Positions 47,848 to 60,404 are shown, counted from the first letter of the stretch. The stretch: DNA of 64,000 nucleotides from Simmondsia chinensis (GCA_018398585.1 JAGTTD010000012.1:20159036-20223035); one strand, 5' to 3'. Numbers and translations are program-made. Notes: generated by a model not told the origin, from the sequence alone.

Positions 47848-49529
47848 CTGAAAAGACTAGTGGGAATAGTTAAAGGAATAAATAATCATAAGAAATTACC
47901 TATAAACAACATAAATCAAAATATTTCTTTCTTCTTTTCATAAAAGGACATCAATTTCACCCCTTTTTTTTTTGCCATTCCTTTTTATTTCCTCGAAATT
48001 AACTAAGGTTAGGTGTATCTCTCCAAGACCCATGTCATGGGTTGTCAACTAGTGACTCTTGATCCAGTTGCCTCAAGGCATCGAGTGAAGAGAACCCCTC
48101 GGACCTAATGCCTTGAGTTAAAAGAAATTCACAATATAAGTCGTTACTGGCACATACCTTAAAAGAATATAACACTTCATGTTAGGCACTGGTGCTTATG
48201 AGGGTGACTTATAACTCGACTCTTCTTAAGTGTTCCGTTTGCCCTATGTAGCGAGGTTTCAACTGATAGCTCTCAATCCAGTTGGCTTAAGGTACCCAGT
48301 GTGAAAACACTTATATGGTTTTTTCTTAATTGAGATATAGGGGTTACAAGGACCAACTAGTCATGGGTACTTACCTAATTACTATAGGCACTAGCACACT
48401 TTTTTTTGTACAATCCTTGAGAATGCATTAGAGAAAAAATTGATTTGAGATTTCAACATTATTAGAAGTGAAGCATTTAGGTTTCAATTCTTACAATTAT
48501 CCCCAGTAATACAACTTAATATGTGGTGTTTGTGAAAAGATTGAGAGTGAACAAAGTAAACCCTCAAACCAATTTGAAAACAAAAACAATGAGTTTAGTA
48601 GTAAAACCAAGAATAACCACATTACATAATTTTTTTTCTTGAAACATCTCATATTTGACTTCAATATTATTCACATAAATTCATAGCTAACCATTCAAAA
48701 ATTCAGCTAATCTAAAACAAGTCGTACTAAAATGATAAAACTAACGTGTAATTAAAAAAAAAAATTCAAACTACTCATGCCATCCCCAAACCTAAACCTT
48801 GCATTATTCTCAATGTATAACTTGAGGCTAGAGAAGGAATGATATAATCTGAGTAACAAGGTATGATGATTGAGCAAAATAGACTATGCTTGGTGAAGCT
48901 AAGGACATGCAAAAAGGGCACAAGAAAAAACAAGACTAAAAATAAAGACAAAATGACCAAGAAAGCTTGTTATAGAGTTAGGAAAAATTTATAATACAGT
49001 GCTCAGTACATCAGAGAAACAAAATAATCAATGGGTTGGGAAAACAAGGAGTCTGAGAAGTAAAGGAGGGCAATTCAAAAATCAAACTAAACTATGAAAT
49101 GGAAATAGACTAGGTTCCCTCCTTGGAGTATTAGATTTAACATCGTCAATCGGACGCAGCATAGAACTACCAATCAAAAAAAATTCAGAGGCAATGTCCT
49201 TGGAATGAACCATGTCAAGCTCATCGAAGATCCTGTAACTCCATAGTGCTCCTACTCCGTTGGTCATTTGGGTGAGCACTTGGGCAACATTTGTGCTTCA
49301 AATCTTTATCGTATCATGCATAGCCAGTGAAACATCAGTTAACACGCAATTATCATTATAGATAGGGATACTACTTAAATCAGAACTTTTGATAAAATCA
49401 GATGCAACTGACTCTGCCAAATCATCAATATGATCTACCCTATAGCACTTTAAATCATACTCAGTCTTATGCTGCCAAGGAGCATTACAAATTCAACTTT
49501 CCCTTAATATTACTGAAATAAACCTTTAA

Positions 49530-49745
49530 TACTCCTTCCTAAAATGAATCACAACATGGGCCATTGCCAAGAATGATCAGCCCAGAATAGTAGGAGTGTG
49601 GCTCTTTTGTATAATACTGGGGTACATATCCAAACAATAAAATGAACAAAGCAAACAAACTTGTCAACGATGATGAGCACATCATCCCACAACCCACGAG
49701 GAACGCGATCGAACCTATGGGTAAACTAAAATGTGACACTAGTTG
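49530..49745 (-). pseudogene. Gypsy protease remnant
   Basis: In shifted minus-strand frames the order resembles a DVLIIVDKFVCFVHFIV stretch followed by a broken ILGRPFLA-like end (FWADHSWQ in frame). It lies downstream of gag on the minus strand, where protease belongs. The active-site DTGA is not readable. Confidence 0.5.
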
Positions 49746-50111
49746 GGTTAGCCTCTCGTAGATCTAAATCCTAAACAATTTTGTAAGGGATAAGGTTTAC
49801 ACTCGCTGCAAAATTTAATAAGGCTCGACTTGTTTAACTCTCCCCCATAACACATGGAACCTTGCAGGCCCCATGATCTCCAAACTTAGGCAGGGACGCT
49901 CGACCCCAAAATGCTACTCACCTTCTTAGTGAGTCGACCTTCTTTGGGGTATGCATCTGCGCATACTTCTTTTTGACACAGAGGTCCTTGAAGAATTTAG
50001 CTCATGTTGGAACTTGGTTAATAACATTGATCAATGGTGACCTAATCTTAAGATTCTTAAACAATTCCATGAGCTTAGTTTTTGTTAGGTCATCCTTCCG
50101 ATTTGATTTAA

Positions 50112-50180
50112 CTAAGGCCCAAGGGAACTATAAAGTAGGTTCATAAATACTTCTTTGTGATCTATCTGCAGCAGAAGTTG

Positions 50181-50213
<33 letters not shown>

Positions 50214-51660
50214 TGGGTCCACATCGTCCTTCTCATACTCTACTTCGACATCCCTACAATTTTCCTCTGCTAACACTGGAACAAACTTAACCTGCTCTTG
50301 AATGACCATGCTAGGGCCAGAACTAGTCAAACCCTTCAAGTTTGTGAGTGGTTGGGAAGGTAACTTCCCTTCCTCTCTCCTATTCAGGGCTTCAGCCAAT
50401 TGTCCTATCTAGTTCTCTAATTTAGCAGTGGATTAAGAGTGAGGTTGGATCAAATGTGTAGTGTCCTCCAAAAAGCTCCTCAAACTATGAAGTATATCCC
50501 AAAGGTAGGGCCGAGGGGTTAGCATGTGTAACAGAAGAGTGAGCTTGGACATCATACATTTTCCATCCCTGAAAAGCGGGAGGGTATGCATTACCTATAA
50601 AGCAAAAAGCGTGTTGTCTCATGGGGTGGTTCTCATGATTGTTTTATCTCCACGAGAAGTTCCAGTGGTCGTACCATCTTGGATTGTAGGTGTTTGAATA
50701 TAGGTTGCTAGTTTTCGAATAGCCTTGCATTGAGTATACCTAATCCTCCCAAAATTCAAGAAACTATAAGGGATATGGGCAATCAGACATAGAACAATCA
50801 GCGTTAGAACAAATCCCACAAAGGTTTCCATCATTCGATGACTCAGCGGCATTGATTACATGCACATTAGAAGGATCGGGCCAAGAATCCATAGTCTGAT
50901 CTATTTTCCTACTAAGTGCTTCGAGTTTAAGCGTTATGTCATCTCTTGGTGTCACGTCATAGACACCATGTATACTTCCTCTAACCATCCTAGTAAAGAA
51001 GGCTTGGTTAAGCGAATGTTTGCTTAGGTGCTCAAAAAAGGTGCATGCCACATCCTCATCAGTTGGTTGCATGCTCCCCAACAAGAAGCATTCACCAATT
51101 GTTTATTCGATGATGTGAGACCATCATAAATATTTTGAACGAAAGACCAATTAGGAGATCCGTGGTGAGGGCAACTTCTAAGAAGTTCTTTGAACCTGTC
51201 CTAACTCTTGTGGGGTTGTTCTTGTGCTCTTTGTTCAAAATTGTTAATAGCTTGCCTAATAGCCATGGTCTTGGCTTTAGGGTAAAATTTGACCAAGAAT
51301 CATTGTTATGGATCATCCCAAGTTGCTCAAAATTGGTAAGGACTGAAACCACCATTGCCTGCACCATTTAGCAAGAACGGGAAAAGACATAGCCTAGCTG
51401 CATTGGTCGAGACACCTTGATAATGATATGTTTCACGAATTTCTAGAAAACCATCAATGTGTTCGTATGCCTCTCGTTCGGCTTCCCCGTAAAATGTGGG
51501 AAGCTTGTTGATGATCCCAAGCTTTTTTTATCAAAATTTGCATCATCGACGGCGAGTAGCCCAACTTTGGCTGGTGCAATGTAAGTTGGGGAACAAAATG
51601 AACTCTAATCGTATAAGGAGCAACGGGTGCCAGCTAGATTAGCTTTGTCTGCCATGACTT
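50112..51660 (-). pseudogene. Gypsy gag (Tat/Athila-like)
   Basis: Minus-strand frames at 51367-51092, 51084-50764 and 50399-50112 give parts of gag. The middle frame contains a cysteine motif GICSNADCSMSDCPY; the last has ALNRREEGKLPSQPLTN, a hallmark of Tat/Athila gag tails, and a run of about ten prolines. The start codon is probably near 51655 (minus strand, CTGCCATGAC region). Several stops and shifts separate the pieces. No matching RT follows. Confidence 0.75.
50183..50212 (-). repeat. 30-base G run encoding polyproline in gag
   Basis: On the coding strand this is C30, read as consecutive proline codons between DPS and QQLLLQ. It is the second very long G/C homopolymer in this element. 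Confidence 0.85.
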
Positions 51661-51918
51661 GAGTTGAATTTAGAATTACTTTGTACTGCCTCAAGGTAGA
51701 CAATGTTAACTCAATTTCAAGATTGAAAGAAACTAATTCTAAATTGAGTGATCGTCTATCGTGTCTGCACCATAGAGCGAGCTAAGTGAACCCGAATCAC
51801 AAGCCTAAAGCTATGCACAAAAAATAATGAAAATAAATGAAAACGAAACTGAATTAAAAACTCAACAATAACTAGATTGAACTTTGACTACTACTCCATG
51901 GTAATGGCGCCAAAAATT

Positions 51919-52504
51919 TGATGAGATTTCAAAGTATGTAAAAAACCATGCACTCACAAGCATACAAGAAAGTTGTAACTATAGCAGTATACAAGTCTCA
52001 TATCCATAGGGGATGGATTTAAATTTATATTCACTAATTAATGAGTAGTTAAAGTCTAGTTTCTATGGAGAGAGTTGAACAATTAGCTAAACTAACGTAA
52101 TTGAGAAGTAAATTGGTGTCGTCAATCTATCAAAGGTAGTTTAGGGTATGAATCAGGGTCAGCCTAGCTCGAATTCCATCATTATACTTATCGCGACAAA
52201 GACTTTAATGATTTAGGCTACACACTCTAAATCCAATTAGGGTTAAGGATAATGAACTAGTCTAAGAACATAACACATGTAATCACTCTAGGTGTTGCAT
52301 GGGTTATCTCAATAGCACTACTTAATTCTTTTGACAAACATAATTTAGTATTAATTTTTTTAAAAGATTGTGTTCAAGGTTGGGTATAACCTCAACTCTA
52401 ACCACTCGTGAAAACCTCTTATACTATGATCTAGGCTAAAGACAGCACGCGAATGAATTAGACATTACATCATGGCTACAAGCACATAAAACGAAAACCG
52501 ATCA
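51919..52504 (-). repeat. Truncated 5' LTR of the minus-strand gypsy element
   Basis: It aligns with 46638-47080, for example AAATTGGTG(T/C)C and GGGTTATCTCAATAG. Similarity stops at about 52500, so the U3 half is missing. It contains a ~100-bp section (near 51960-52080) that the 3' LTR lacks. Confidence 0.72.
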
Positions 52505-53005
52505 CATCAGATAATATTATAAATTTTTGCTGTAAAATGATAATATGACACATTATTTCACTAAGATCTCTGTCATTAGACATCGGTGAACTTTTTCTAT
52601 AATCCTCTAAATTTTTGTTGAAAACATTGATATGACTAATATATATATACACACATAATGAACACAACAATATCTTATAGTGAAAATTGATCAGATTTTG
52701 ACAAAAGTTCACCAAGTATCTAATGTGATAAGATTTTGAAATCTCAAAAAATCTCATTGTTTAAATTGAAATTTTATATAATATAAGTGATAAATTTCTA
52801 AACCAACGGTTACTTCATTGATAAATTGCATGTTTTATTTTGTTGTTATGGAATTTCGTCGTCACTACAAGTTATTTGTGGTTTCTTTTAGGGTCCATAA
52901 TGTTCTGAGCGAAAATTATTCTGTTATGTTTGTATTCCTGTTGTGCTATATACACTATTTAGACAATGATGTTGCTAAAGTGGTTTGACTCATAACTTCT
53001 TTAAT
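52505..53005. other. AT-rich stretch, nothing recognised
   Basis: A 93-codon minus-strand frame at 52476-52757 has no motif and unusual composition. I see no element ends. Confidence 0.45.
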
Positions 53006-53009
53006 GAGA

Positions 53010-53270
53010 AGATTTAAAACTCATCCTCTCTTTTTTTAAGGGTTGACTTCCTCTTAAAAGAATTTTATTATACTCTTCTTATATACAAGAGCAATATCCC
53101 ATGAGGGATGGGCATCTGAATCAAGCACCTGAATGACCACCCGATAGTCAGATTCAAAAATGACATATAGACTAAGCTAGTGAACAGGCGGCATGGACTG
53201 CAAGGCATTCAGTGACACTGGCGGTCCAAGCATATTCGCTCTATGTTAAATACGTTTACTTCTTTTTCTT
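53010..53270 (-). pseudogene. RNase H (RVT_3-like) fragment
   Basis: On the minus strand, TASVTECLAVHAACSLA is followed, after a stop and shift, by YVIFESDYRVVIQVLDSD and SWDIALVYKKS. This order (AE.LA....L..A, then ESD...V...L) is that of the plant RNase H domain found at the end of some LINEs and in domesticated copies. Only about 70 codons remain. Confidence 0.5.
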
Positions 53271-53429
53271 TGTGTGTTTAATCAACTAATGTTGTGGCCC
53301 ATAACCTAGAAGTTGCATCAAGGGGCGTCTTGTACCCATGATTGGACGGATTTTCCCCCTCTTTTGGTTTTGTCATCTATCGTGAATGATCGCTACGAAT
53401 AGAGTGCCCTCGAACTTCTTTGACCAAAA

Positions 53430-54108
53430 AAAGGAATATGTTAATAATCAAAAAAAACATAATAATATATGTTTTTAATATTATATAAGGTGACATATTT
53501 CTTTATAGTTTTTTCTACATATTGGAAACGGAAAAATTGATAATCAATACGTAACTAAATGGAATTTTTTGTACTGTTTAAGTATTTCAGTGTTCCTTTC
53601 GAATTTATTTTCACGAATTATATATTTGTATTTTACAGTCATCCAAATTTGTATAATATTTATATAATTTTAGAAAATAATCTACTCGATCCTTTTATAA
53701 CTAAAAATAATTTGATGAGAAGCGGTGAGAGAATTCTTTTAATTCTTTTAAATCAAGGGATCATAATTCAAAATTATGTTTACACCTCTCATTAGAGTCA
53801 ATGGCCTATATTTTCTAGATTTAGTTGGAATGGTCATAATTTACTCTTTTCATCTCTCACCCTCTTATAAGAGTCATGTTTGTTGGGAAAAGATATGAAT
53901 TTTGTTGGAAAATAAACTCTGATGCCTACTATTGGGATCACAGTTCCCAACTATGGTCACAGCAATAGGCACCTATTAGAGCACTTAGAGTAGGAGACTC
54001 TTCTCTCTACCTAAGCCCCCGATCGGAGAGTCACGCTTCGTGACACCTCACGTGCAAGAGTTCCCGGGAATAGATTTATCCCTATAAACCCTTTGCCCTA
54101 ATACCGGT
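53430..54108. other. AT-rich flank of the 2-kb-LTR copia
   Basis: A 78-codon plus-strand frame (53559-53795) has no motif. The five bases before the LTR are CCGGT, the expected target duplication, but the partner side is missing. Confidence 0.4.
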
Positions 54109-56135
54109 TGTTGGGATGAATTTCAAAAATTCCCCCTAAAGATTTAAAGCTAACGCAGCAGAACGGGTTTAGAATTCAAAACTCTAAACCTAGGGTTGAT
54201 TTAAAATTTCTAATTTTAAATGTACTTACTTAAATTCATAATTTAAATCAACAGATCTAAATTCTTAATTTAGATCTACATGCATTTTACTCTACTATAT
54301 TCATAACAATACATAAATTTGTACAGGCATAATAACAAACACTATAAATAAATAGAAAAGAGAAAAGAATAAAGAAAGAAGAACATGCCTGGAATTACTC
54401 CAAAAATAAAGAAAACCAAGAAAATCGAGACCCCGCGATCTTCTACGCAATGATCTCAAACTGCCCGGAGGGTGGGCTCCGAAAATATTAAACTAGGGAA
54501 AGAAAAATTTCAATGAAAATTTTTCTCTCCAATTGGGTCTCCGAAACAATTTCAGAAATCCAAAATAATTTGTTTAATTGAATGCCAAAGCCTTAAAATA
54601 GGTATCTCTATTTATCGGAGTGTAGTGGAGTGAAAAAATAAAGACAATTCGATGTGGGATTCATAAAATAAATTCCAATTAAATCAAAATGCGTCGTTTC
54701 AGCTTAGAATCTCACAAAACGCAGCATTTTACAAACAGTTCAAAACCGCGTGTTTTTTTACTTCAAAACGCATGCCACGTGTCACACCACTGTTGGTCCA
54801 ACGCGTGGCACGCAGATTCCTCCCCTGGGCAGCCCAGCGCGTGACACGTGGTTGCCAGCGTTAGCCACGGATCGCTATCCCCGTGCAGATTTTTGTTTTT
54901 TTTTTTTTTTTAATTTTGCTTTGTTTCCCACATGTAAATTTCATCCTATGAATTTTAATTTTTTAAAATTATTTTATTTTATAATTTTTAATTTTTATTC
55001 ATTTTATGAATAATATTTAACAAAATTAATTTTACCCATCTCATGGATAAATAATTCATCTCATGAATTCTTTAATATTTTTCTGATGGTAATAAATACA
55101 GAGGCTTGTGCAGGGACCTCAGGGACAATTTGAATCTAGCTCCAAATGGGTTAAATTAAACCATCTCATGATATTTATTTAATTACCATTTAATGAGACT
55201 TAATTCTACTAAATAAATCTCACTGCACTCCAGACTTCAATTATTTATTTGATATCTCCCTCATAGACTGTATTGATGACAACAACCCCTCCACTAAATG
55301 TCCATGACAAAGGATAAATATAACCACTACCATTATCCTTCTCACAGCTTCTCCATTAGTTACCGACTCGCCCTTTACTGAATAATTCATTTATACTTGA
55401 ACATATTCACAGTATAAATTCCAAATGTCAAACACTTGGAATACTTTGGTCAAAGTTTTAGAACTATTCAAATATTTGCGAATCAACCAAGGGGATATCT
55501 GTATCTCATAAGAGACTATAGATTCCCTATTAAATACCTGATCATTGTCACACTTCACACCGCTACCCAGTATACTTGGGATTTCAGTCATTCGTTTAGA
55601 CCTTACTTATAGTACACCAAAGTAACTAATGCTCCATGCACAAGTCCAGAATACTCTCAGGATTTAGAGTCATCGTTCAAACAGTACAGCGTCAATCATT
55701 CATCTCCGATAGTAGTCTAGAAATAAGTAACCCACATGGTCCAACTCAGTGTGTCAATCTTATTAAACACACTAACCTAACACTTTTGGATCTTCTTCCA
55801 CGTGATCCAGACAAGTCATCTAAAGTTTCACGTTATAGTCTTAACATACAAGTAGTCCAAACTTGTCTTCAACTACGAGTCTTTCAAACAAAAATCCATA
55901 CCAATCGTTCCAAGTCTATCTATGACTTAGTCTCATAAACTACTTAAAATAAACATGCAAATTGTAGTCTGGGGACTACACGCAGCTCATGGATGTCACC
56001 CAAATGAAAATCACATGCAGTATAAATGCTCGCATACACAAATTTAACTAGGAAATAACTGAAACTTCAATTTTATTTATTAATTAAAATAATATATCCA
56101 GAATAAATCTGGATTTCAGGACACTGTTCCTAACA
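54109..56135 (-). repeat. 3' LTR (about 2 kb) of the minus-strand copia
   Basis: On the minus strand it starts TGTTAGGAACAGTGTCC right after the purine tract and ends TTCATCCCAACA. Near its end lie three closely spaced perfect hairpins (54200-54277). A fragment of the same LTR family occurs at 35650-36258. Confidence 0.7.
54200..54277. repeat. Three consecutive perfect short hairpins in the LTR
   Basis: 54200-54220: TTTAAAATT / AATTTTAAA. 54230-54246: TTAAATT / AATTTAA. 54253-54277: AGATCTAAATT / AATTTAGATCT. All have 3-base loops and stems of 9, 7 and 11 bp. A fourth, looser one (GTTTAGA / TCTAAAC) lies just to the left. Confidence 0.85.
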
Positions 56136-56149
56136 ATCTTCCACTTGTC

Positions 56150-57110
56150 CTAAATCCAATTTATGACAAAGTGTATACTCACCCCTTTTAAGTTTGAACC
56201 AAAAGTCTACTGAGCCTAACCCTGAGTGAGCACAATTACCTTATTGTGAAGTCAGCAATACAATACTGCTTGACATTCCTCTCACTAATGGCTCCCACTT
56301 CAAGGGTCAAGACATGCTTAGACGTCAAACGTCTATCATTTTAATATGACTGGAAGTCTTAATCAGTACAGCCAACTGGAACCAGCTCGTCACTTTGAAA
56401 GATCAGCATAGGATCTCTAGTTCTTCTTAAGAACTAGAGAAAATAATTCACTGCCACCTAGTCCATTAGACCTAGGTTAGACTAACACCTGCTTACTATA
56501 CAATAGCATAGCAGACATCAAGTCTTATGCATAGCATGGCATACATGAGGCTCCCACTGCCAAAGCATATGGAATATTCCTCAGCTATTCCTCCTCTTAA
56601 TGTGCCATGGAACACTGCTCTAAAGAGAGAAGGACTCCATGCTATACCCTGACAACGTCTTGTCAGTACAAGTGGTTGGAGAGAGACCCAACATCTTACT
56701 CTTACGACCTCACAGAAGCTTAATCCTAAGAGTAGAGCTGGCTTCTTCTATGTCTTTCATATTGAGTTTTCTAGACAATCAAACCTTTATAGCTAATGAC
56801 ACCCCTACGTCATTCTCAATGAGTAGTATGTCATTGACATATAACATTAAGAAAGTCACTACTTTCTCTTAATGTCATTTATACACGCATGGTTCGAGCA
56901 ACCGATTGCATAAAACTAGAAGACTTAATTATTTCGTTGTGGCTAAAAGGATCATATTCAATGCCACGGTCAACCACTAAGGCTCCCGCTATGAACCTAT
57001 CAGGTGTCCTGACAATCCTCCCACCACACCTAAGCTTTCGTGTACCTGGAACATTCTCGTTCCTATTAGTAGGTGCTTGCTTCAACTATGACTTAAGTTG
57101 TATCTAGTTG
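56150..57110 (-). pseudogene. Copia RT / RNase H remnant and linker
   Basis: At 57085-56879 the minus strand reads RCGGRIVRTPDRFIAGALV and GIEYDPFSHNE, the linker between integrase and RT. RT resumes with LYVNDILLIENDVGV at about 56840, so the catalytic YVDD has become YVND. It continues as SRKLNMKDIEEASSTLRIKL. Broken RNase H follows to the purine tract. Most of the RT N-terminal half is deleted. Confidence 0.75.
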
Positions 57111-57479
57111 TTCAAAATTATTGTCATTTTTCTTTTAACGCTATTTTGTTTTTACTTTTGTAGTTTATTTGCAAAATTCTTCTCTAAGTATTTCGCATTG
57201 TTCATGTATGTAAGGAGAACAGCATGAATAAATTATAAACACATGTTCCTTAGTAAATAAAAATTTTATTTCTTGTAATAAAGGTTCACAACCATTTTAA
57301 AAATGAATAAAATTATTCTCCAAACCACATAAATCAAATTCCTGTCCAATGCAGGTACAAATTAAAAGGAATTTTTAATAAGCAAAAACAAAATTCTAAC
57401 ACTAAAATCTAAGCCACCGCTTCCTACTACTAAGACTGCCACTCTTGTACCACCTTCAACTGTCAGGTATAGCTCCCAT

Positions 57480-58440
57480 CATGTAGCCTCCTAGTTAGCC
57501 TGAGCCCCTGTAACATATTACAGACTTGGCTAATTGAACCTGAGTCCACATACCAGGAATCTGGTGAACTCACAACTACATAAGACTCAAATCAGTGAGA
57601 TATCAACATATCTTCACCAGATGGCTTAGCAGTCTTTGCAGGAAGAGTAGCCATGAACTTTACGTAGTTTCTCTTCCAGTGGCCTAGCTTTCTGCAAAAG
57701 TAACACTTTCCTTTTGCTGGCCTTTTGTTAGGATTAGTCGCTATACTAGCAACCTTGCCTTTACCTTTCTTTCCAATCGGTCCCTTATTTTACTTGCTCC
57801 AACTAGTCCTCAATACCTGAGTCAAGTGGACACTCCCCTTGGCTTGCATAACGACCTCTGCTACCTGTAGCTCTTTCATCAGCTTGGGTAATGAATAATC
57901 CTTTTTATTCATTACGTGGTTCAGCCTAAACTGAGTGAAAGAGCCGGACAGAGAGCTGAGGATGATGTCCTGCTGAGCCAGACTATCAATCTTAGCACCC
58001 AGAATCTCCAACTCAGACAAGCACGCCATCATTTTCATGACGTGCTCCTGAATTGGGGACCCTTCTGACAACCTCATGTTCAAGAGCTTCCTCATCAGCT
58101 CTTGCCTAGCTGCCCTATCTTGACCACCAAGCATTTCCTTTAAATGTTTGATCATCTCATCTGCTGTTTCCATCTCAAGCATCTGATGCTTGAGTACATT
58201 GGTCACAGAGGCCAAAATGTAGCATCTAGCTTACTCATTAGCCTTATTCCGTCGTTCATAACGCTCTTTAATAGCAACTGCAGAATTATTAGCGAGCACC
58301 GTAGGACGAGCTTCAGTGAGAACAAACTTATGACCCTCATGTATTAATACTATGTCTAGGTTCATTTTTCAGGTGAAGTAATTTGGTCCAGTTAAGGCAT
58401 TATCTTTCAGAATTGAGTGAAGAGCATTAGTCGCAGCCAT
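57480..58440 (-). pseudogene. Copia gag and start of protease
   Basis: On the minus strand gag starts at ATG 58440 with LTGPNYFTWKMNLD, then has a stop near 58230. The frame 58215-57790 carries the UBN2-type region (MLEMETADEMIKHLKEML; MNKKDYSLPKLMKELQVAE). The zinc knuckle follows near 57700 as CYFCRKLGHWKRNY, its last cysteine changed to tyrosine. Protease begins with SWYVDSGSISQVCNM near 57560. Integrase is missing after that. Confidence 0.8.
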
Positions 58441-59001
58441 TTCAAAAATACTGTAAATGCAAACAATGGTGTAACTACCTTATATGAGTCATGTATAATC
58501 CAGTGATACAATAAGTCAGATATCTACCAAACTATACTATCATGCATACAATGATGACCTAAACACACCACTCTTTACTGTCGGGCAACGGGGTCGCACC
58601 AAGCTAGTTCAGGTGAGAACTATTCTCAATTAACCTGTTTTCTTGTAACTCTTATTAAACATGATTAACTCACCACTTTACCTTATTCTCTAACATGACA
58701 CAACAAAGCTCCTCGGGGAGGCTAATGCATCAAGCTAGTCAAGTATAAACCATTACCTAAACCTCCGTACAAATACACGAAATACTCCACGGCAGCATGG
58801 TCGCATCGCTTCTTTGCACTTTGGTTTATCCTAAAGAAGTCTAACCCTGTAATCTGCAAACCGACATCCTCCACAGGGAGGTCTATCGATCTACTATATT
58901 GCTAGACCGGTAATGGAGACCGTGAGGTTACAACAATTGGAACCTCGCTCCCACATGATTTTCATAACCAGTGGTTTTTAATTAACTTGCATTTACAACC
59001 T
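58441..59001 (-). other. Leader of the copia between primer site and gag
   Basis: Non-coding in both strands, with no LTR end or primer site. It leads into the hairpin array on its upstream side. Confidence 0.5.
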
Positions 59002-59339
59002 GGATTATCTCATAATCTCTTTTAGAATCTCATTCTAAGATTAACCAAAATTATTTAATTTATTTATTTAAAATACAATCATTTTACAGTATAGATTATC
59101 TCATAATCTTACATTAGAATCTCATTCTAAAATCTAATCAATAAAATTAATTAATTAATTTTAATTAAAACAATACCAACATTTAATTTAGATTATCACA
59201 TAATCTACTTTTAAAATTCTAATTGTAAAATTAAATTAAAATTAATTTTATTTAAAATTAATAGCGATTTATACTTAAACTATCCCATAGTTTATTTTAG
59301 AATCTTATTCTAAAATTTAATTAATAAAATTTAACTTTC
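59002..59339 (-). repeat. Tandem hairpin array, units 1-4
   Basis: Units start at 59002, 59093, 59190 and 59277. Each has a first hairpin with 7-bp arms and a 3-base loop (AGATTAT / ATAATCT in units 2 and 3; AAACTAT / ATAGTTT in unit 4; one arm mismatch in unit 1). Most have a second one (TTAGAAT / ATTCTAA in units 1, 2 and 4). AT-rich spacer completes an 87-97-bp unit. The array is cut after unit 4 by the insertion at 59340. Confidence 0.75.
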
Positions 59340-59828
59340 TGTTACAAACCGAAATTCCGAGGCTAGAGTTTAATTTGATGAAATGGGCGGGAAAACTATT
59401 TGGCGGTAAAAGCTATTAAAATCTGTTATTTGGCTGCTGTTTTTGATGCTGCTGTACATTGCTCTGTTGCTGCTGATAGTTGCTGTTAGATTCTGATTTT
59501 TGGAGCCAAACAATAACAATTTTACATTCTAGATTGTTCCAAAGAGTGTCTAGGTTCATTGTTTAGTTCTTACATTAGATTGTTATAAATAAGTGTGAAT
59601 GTATGTTCGTTTGGGCAATCAATCAATGAAATATAATCTGAATTTCTTTTAGAATTCTCTCTCAATTCTCATCTCTTTCTCTATTTCTCATCTCCTTTTC
59701 CTTCTTTCTCTCATCTAACTCTAAACCCTTCTTTCTCATCTAAACTCTATATTCTTTCTCATACCAAACTCTCAATTCTATCCAAAATTATATTAGTTTA
59801 CGTTCGTGGTTCAAGCCCGAGCGTAACA
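59340..59828 (+). repeat. 5' LTR of the non-autonomous element
   Basis: 489 bp with an intact TATAAATA at 59584-59591 and a pyrimidine-rich (TCTC/TTTCTC) downstream part. Confidence 0.9.
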
Positions 59829-59829
59829 G

Positions 59830-59846
59830 TGGTATCCGCGCCTTGA
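59830..59846 (+). promoter_or_regulatory. Primer-binding site of the non-autonomous element
   Basis: GTGGTATCCGCGCCTTG lies one base after the LTR. The first seven bases of TGGTATC fit initiator tRNA-Met; the rest (CGCGCC) departs from the usual AGAGC. Confidence 0.7.
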
Positions 59847-60404
59847 TTTGGCTTCTGCATCAAGCTCATATCTGAAAAAAAATTATAAAATCTGATTAAT
59901 TGTGTTGCAATTAATCAGCAAAAGAAGGTTTGATATTGATTTAGTTCAGATTTTGTGATCAGAATTCAAATCTGAATTTTGGAGTCGAGTTTTTGCCTAG
60001 GCGACATTTTGTCAGCAGGCGAAAATCTGACAGGAGACGCGAAAATGCAGAAATCCGATTTCGTTCGTTAAGATTGCTTGAGTGTTGTGTTGAGTACTTG
60101 ATTTTGAGTTAGAATCAAGCTTAACTCAGAATTGTACGTCGAATTGCTCGACTAATCATTGCTGTCAGAATTCACGTGGTTAGGGTTTGTTCGATGTTCG
60201 GTTCGAAATTTATCAGTTAGGGATTATAATCACTGATGAGCATAGAACCGATAGCAAGTGCTTGTTTGTGCGAACGAAGGAGTAGAATTTCATTAAGCAA
60301 TCGATTGTTGAAGAGTTGTGAAACAAGTTTTACATTTCTGCGATTTCAAAATTGTACTCTGCGAAGGTGTTGATTCAGATCGAAGTTGTTGTTCATTTGC
60401 AAAT

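Larger units (their letters stand above)
46638..52504 (-). mobile_element. Ty3/gypsy Tat/Athila-like element, 5' LTR truncated
   Basis: On the minus strand: LTR remnant (51919-52504), primer site TTTGGCGCCATTACC just after the LTR (about 51904-51917), gag, protease remnant, a non-coding 3' part with AAGGTTTAGGTTTGGGGATGG (near 48780-48800), a G-run purine tract and the 3' LTR (46638-47796). The TGGCGCC-type primer site is characteristic of Tat/Athila elements. RT, RNase H and integrase are missing, so it is a large non-autonomous derivative. Confidence 0.8.

Noticed and set aside
59002..59339. CRISPR-like array
   Set aside because: Units are degenerate, spacers are not unique, and the context is a plant retrotransposon leader.
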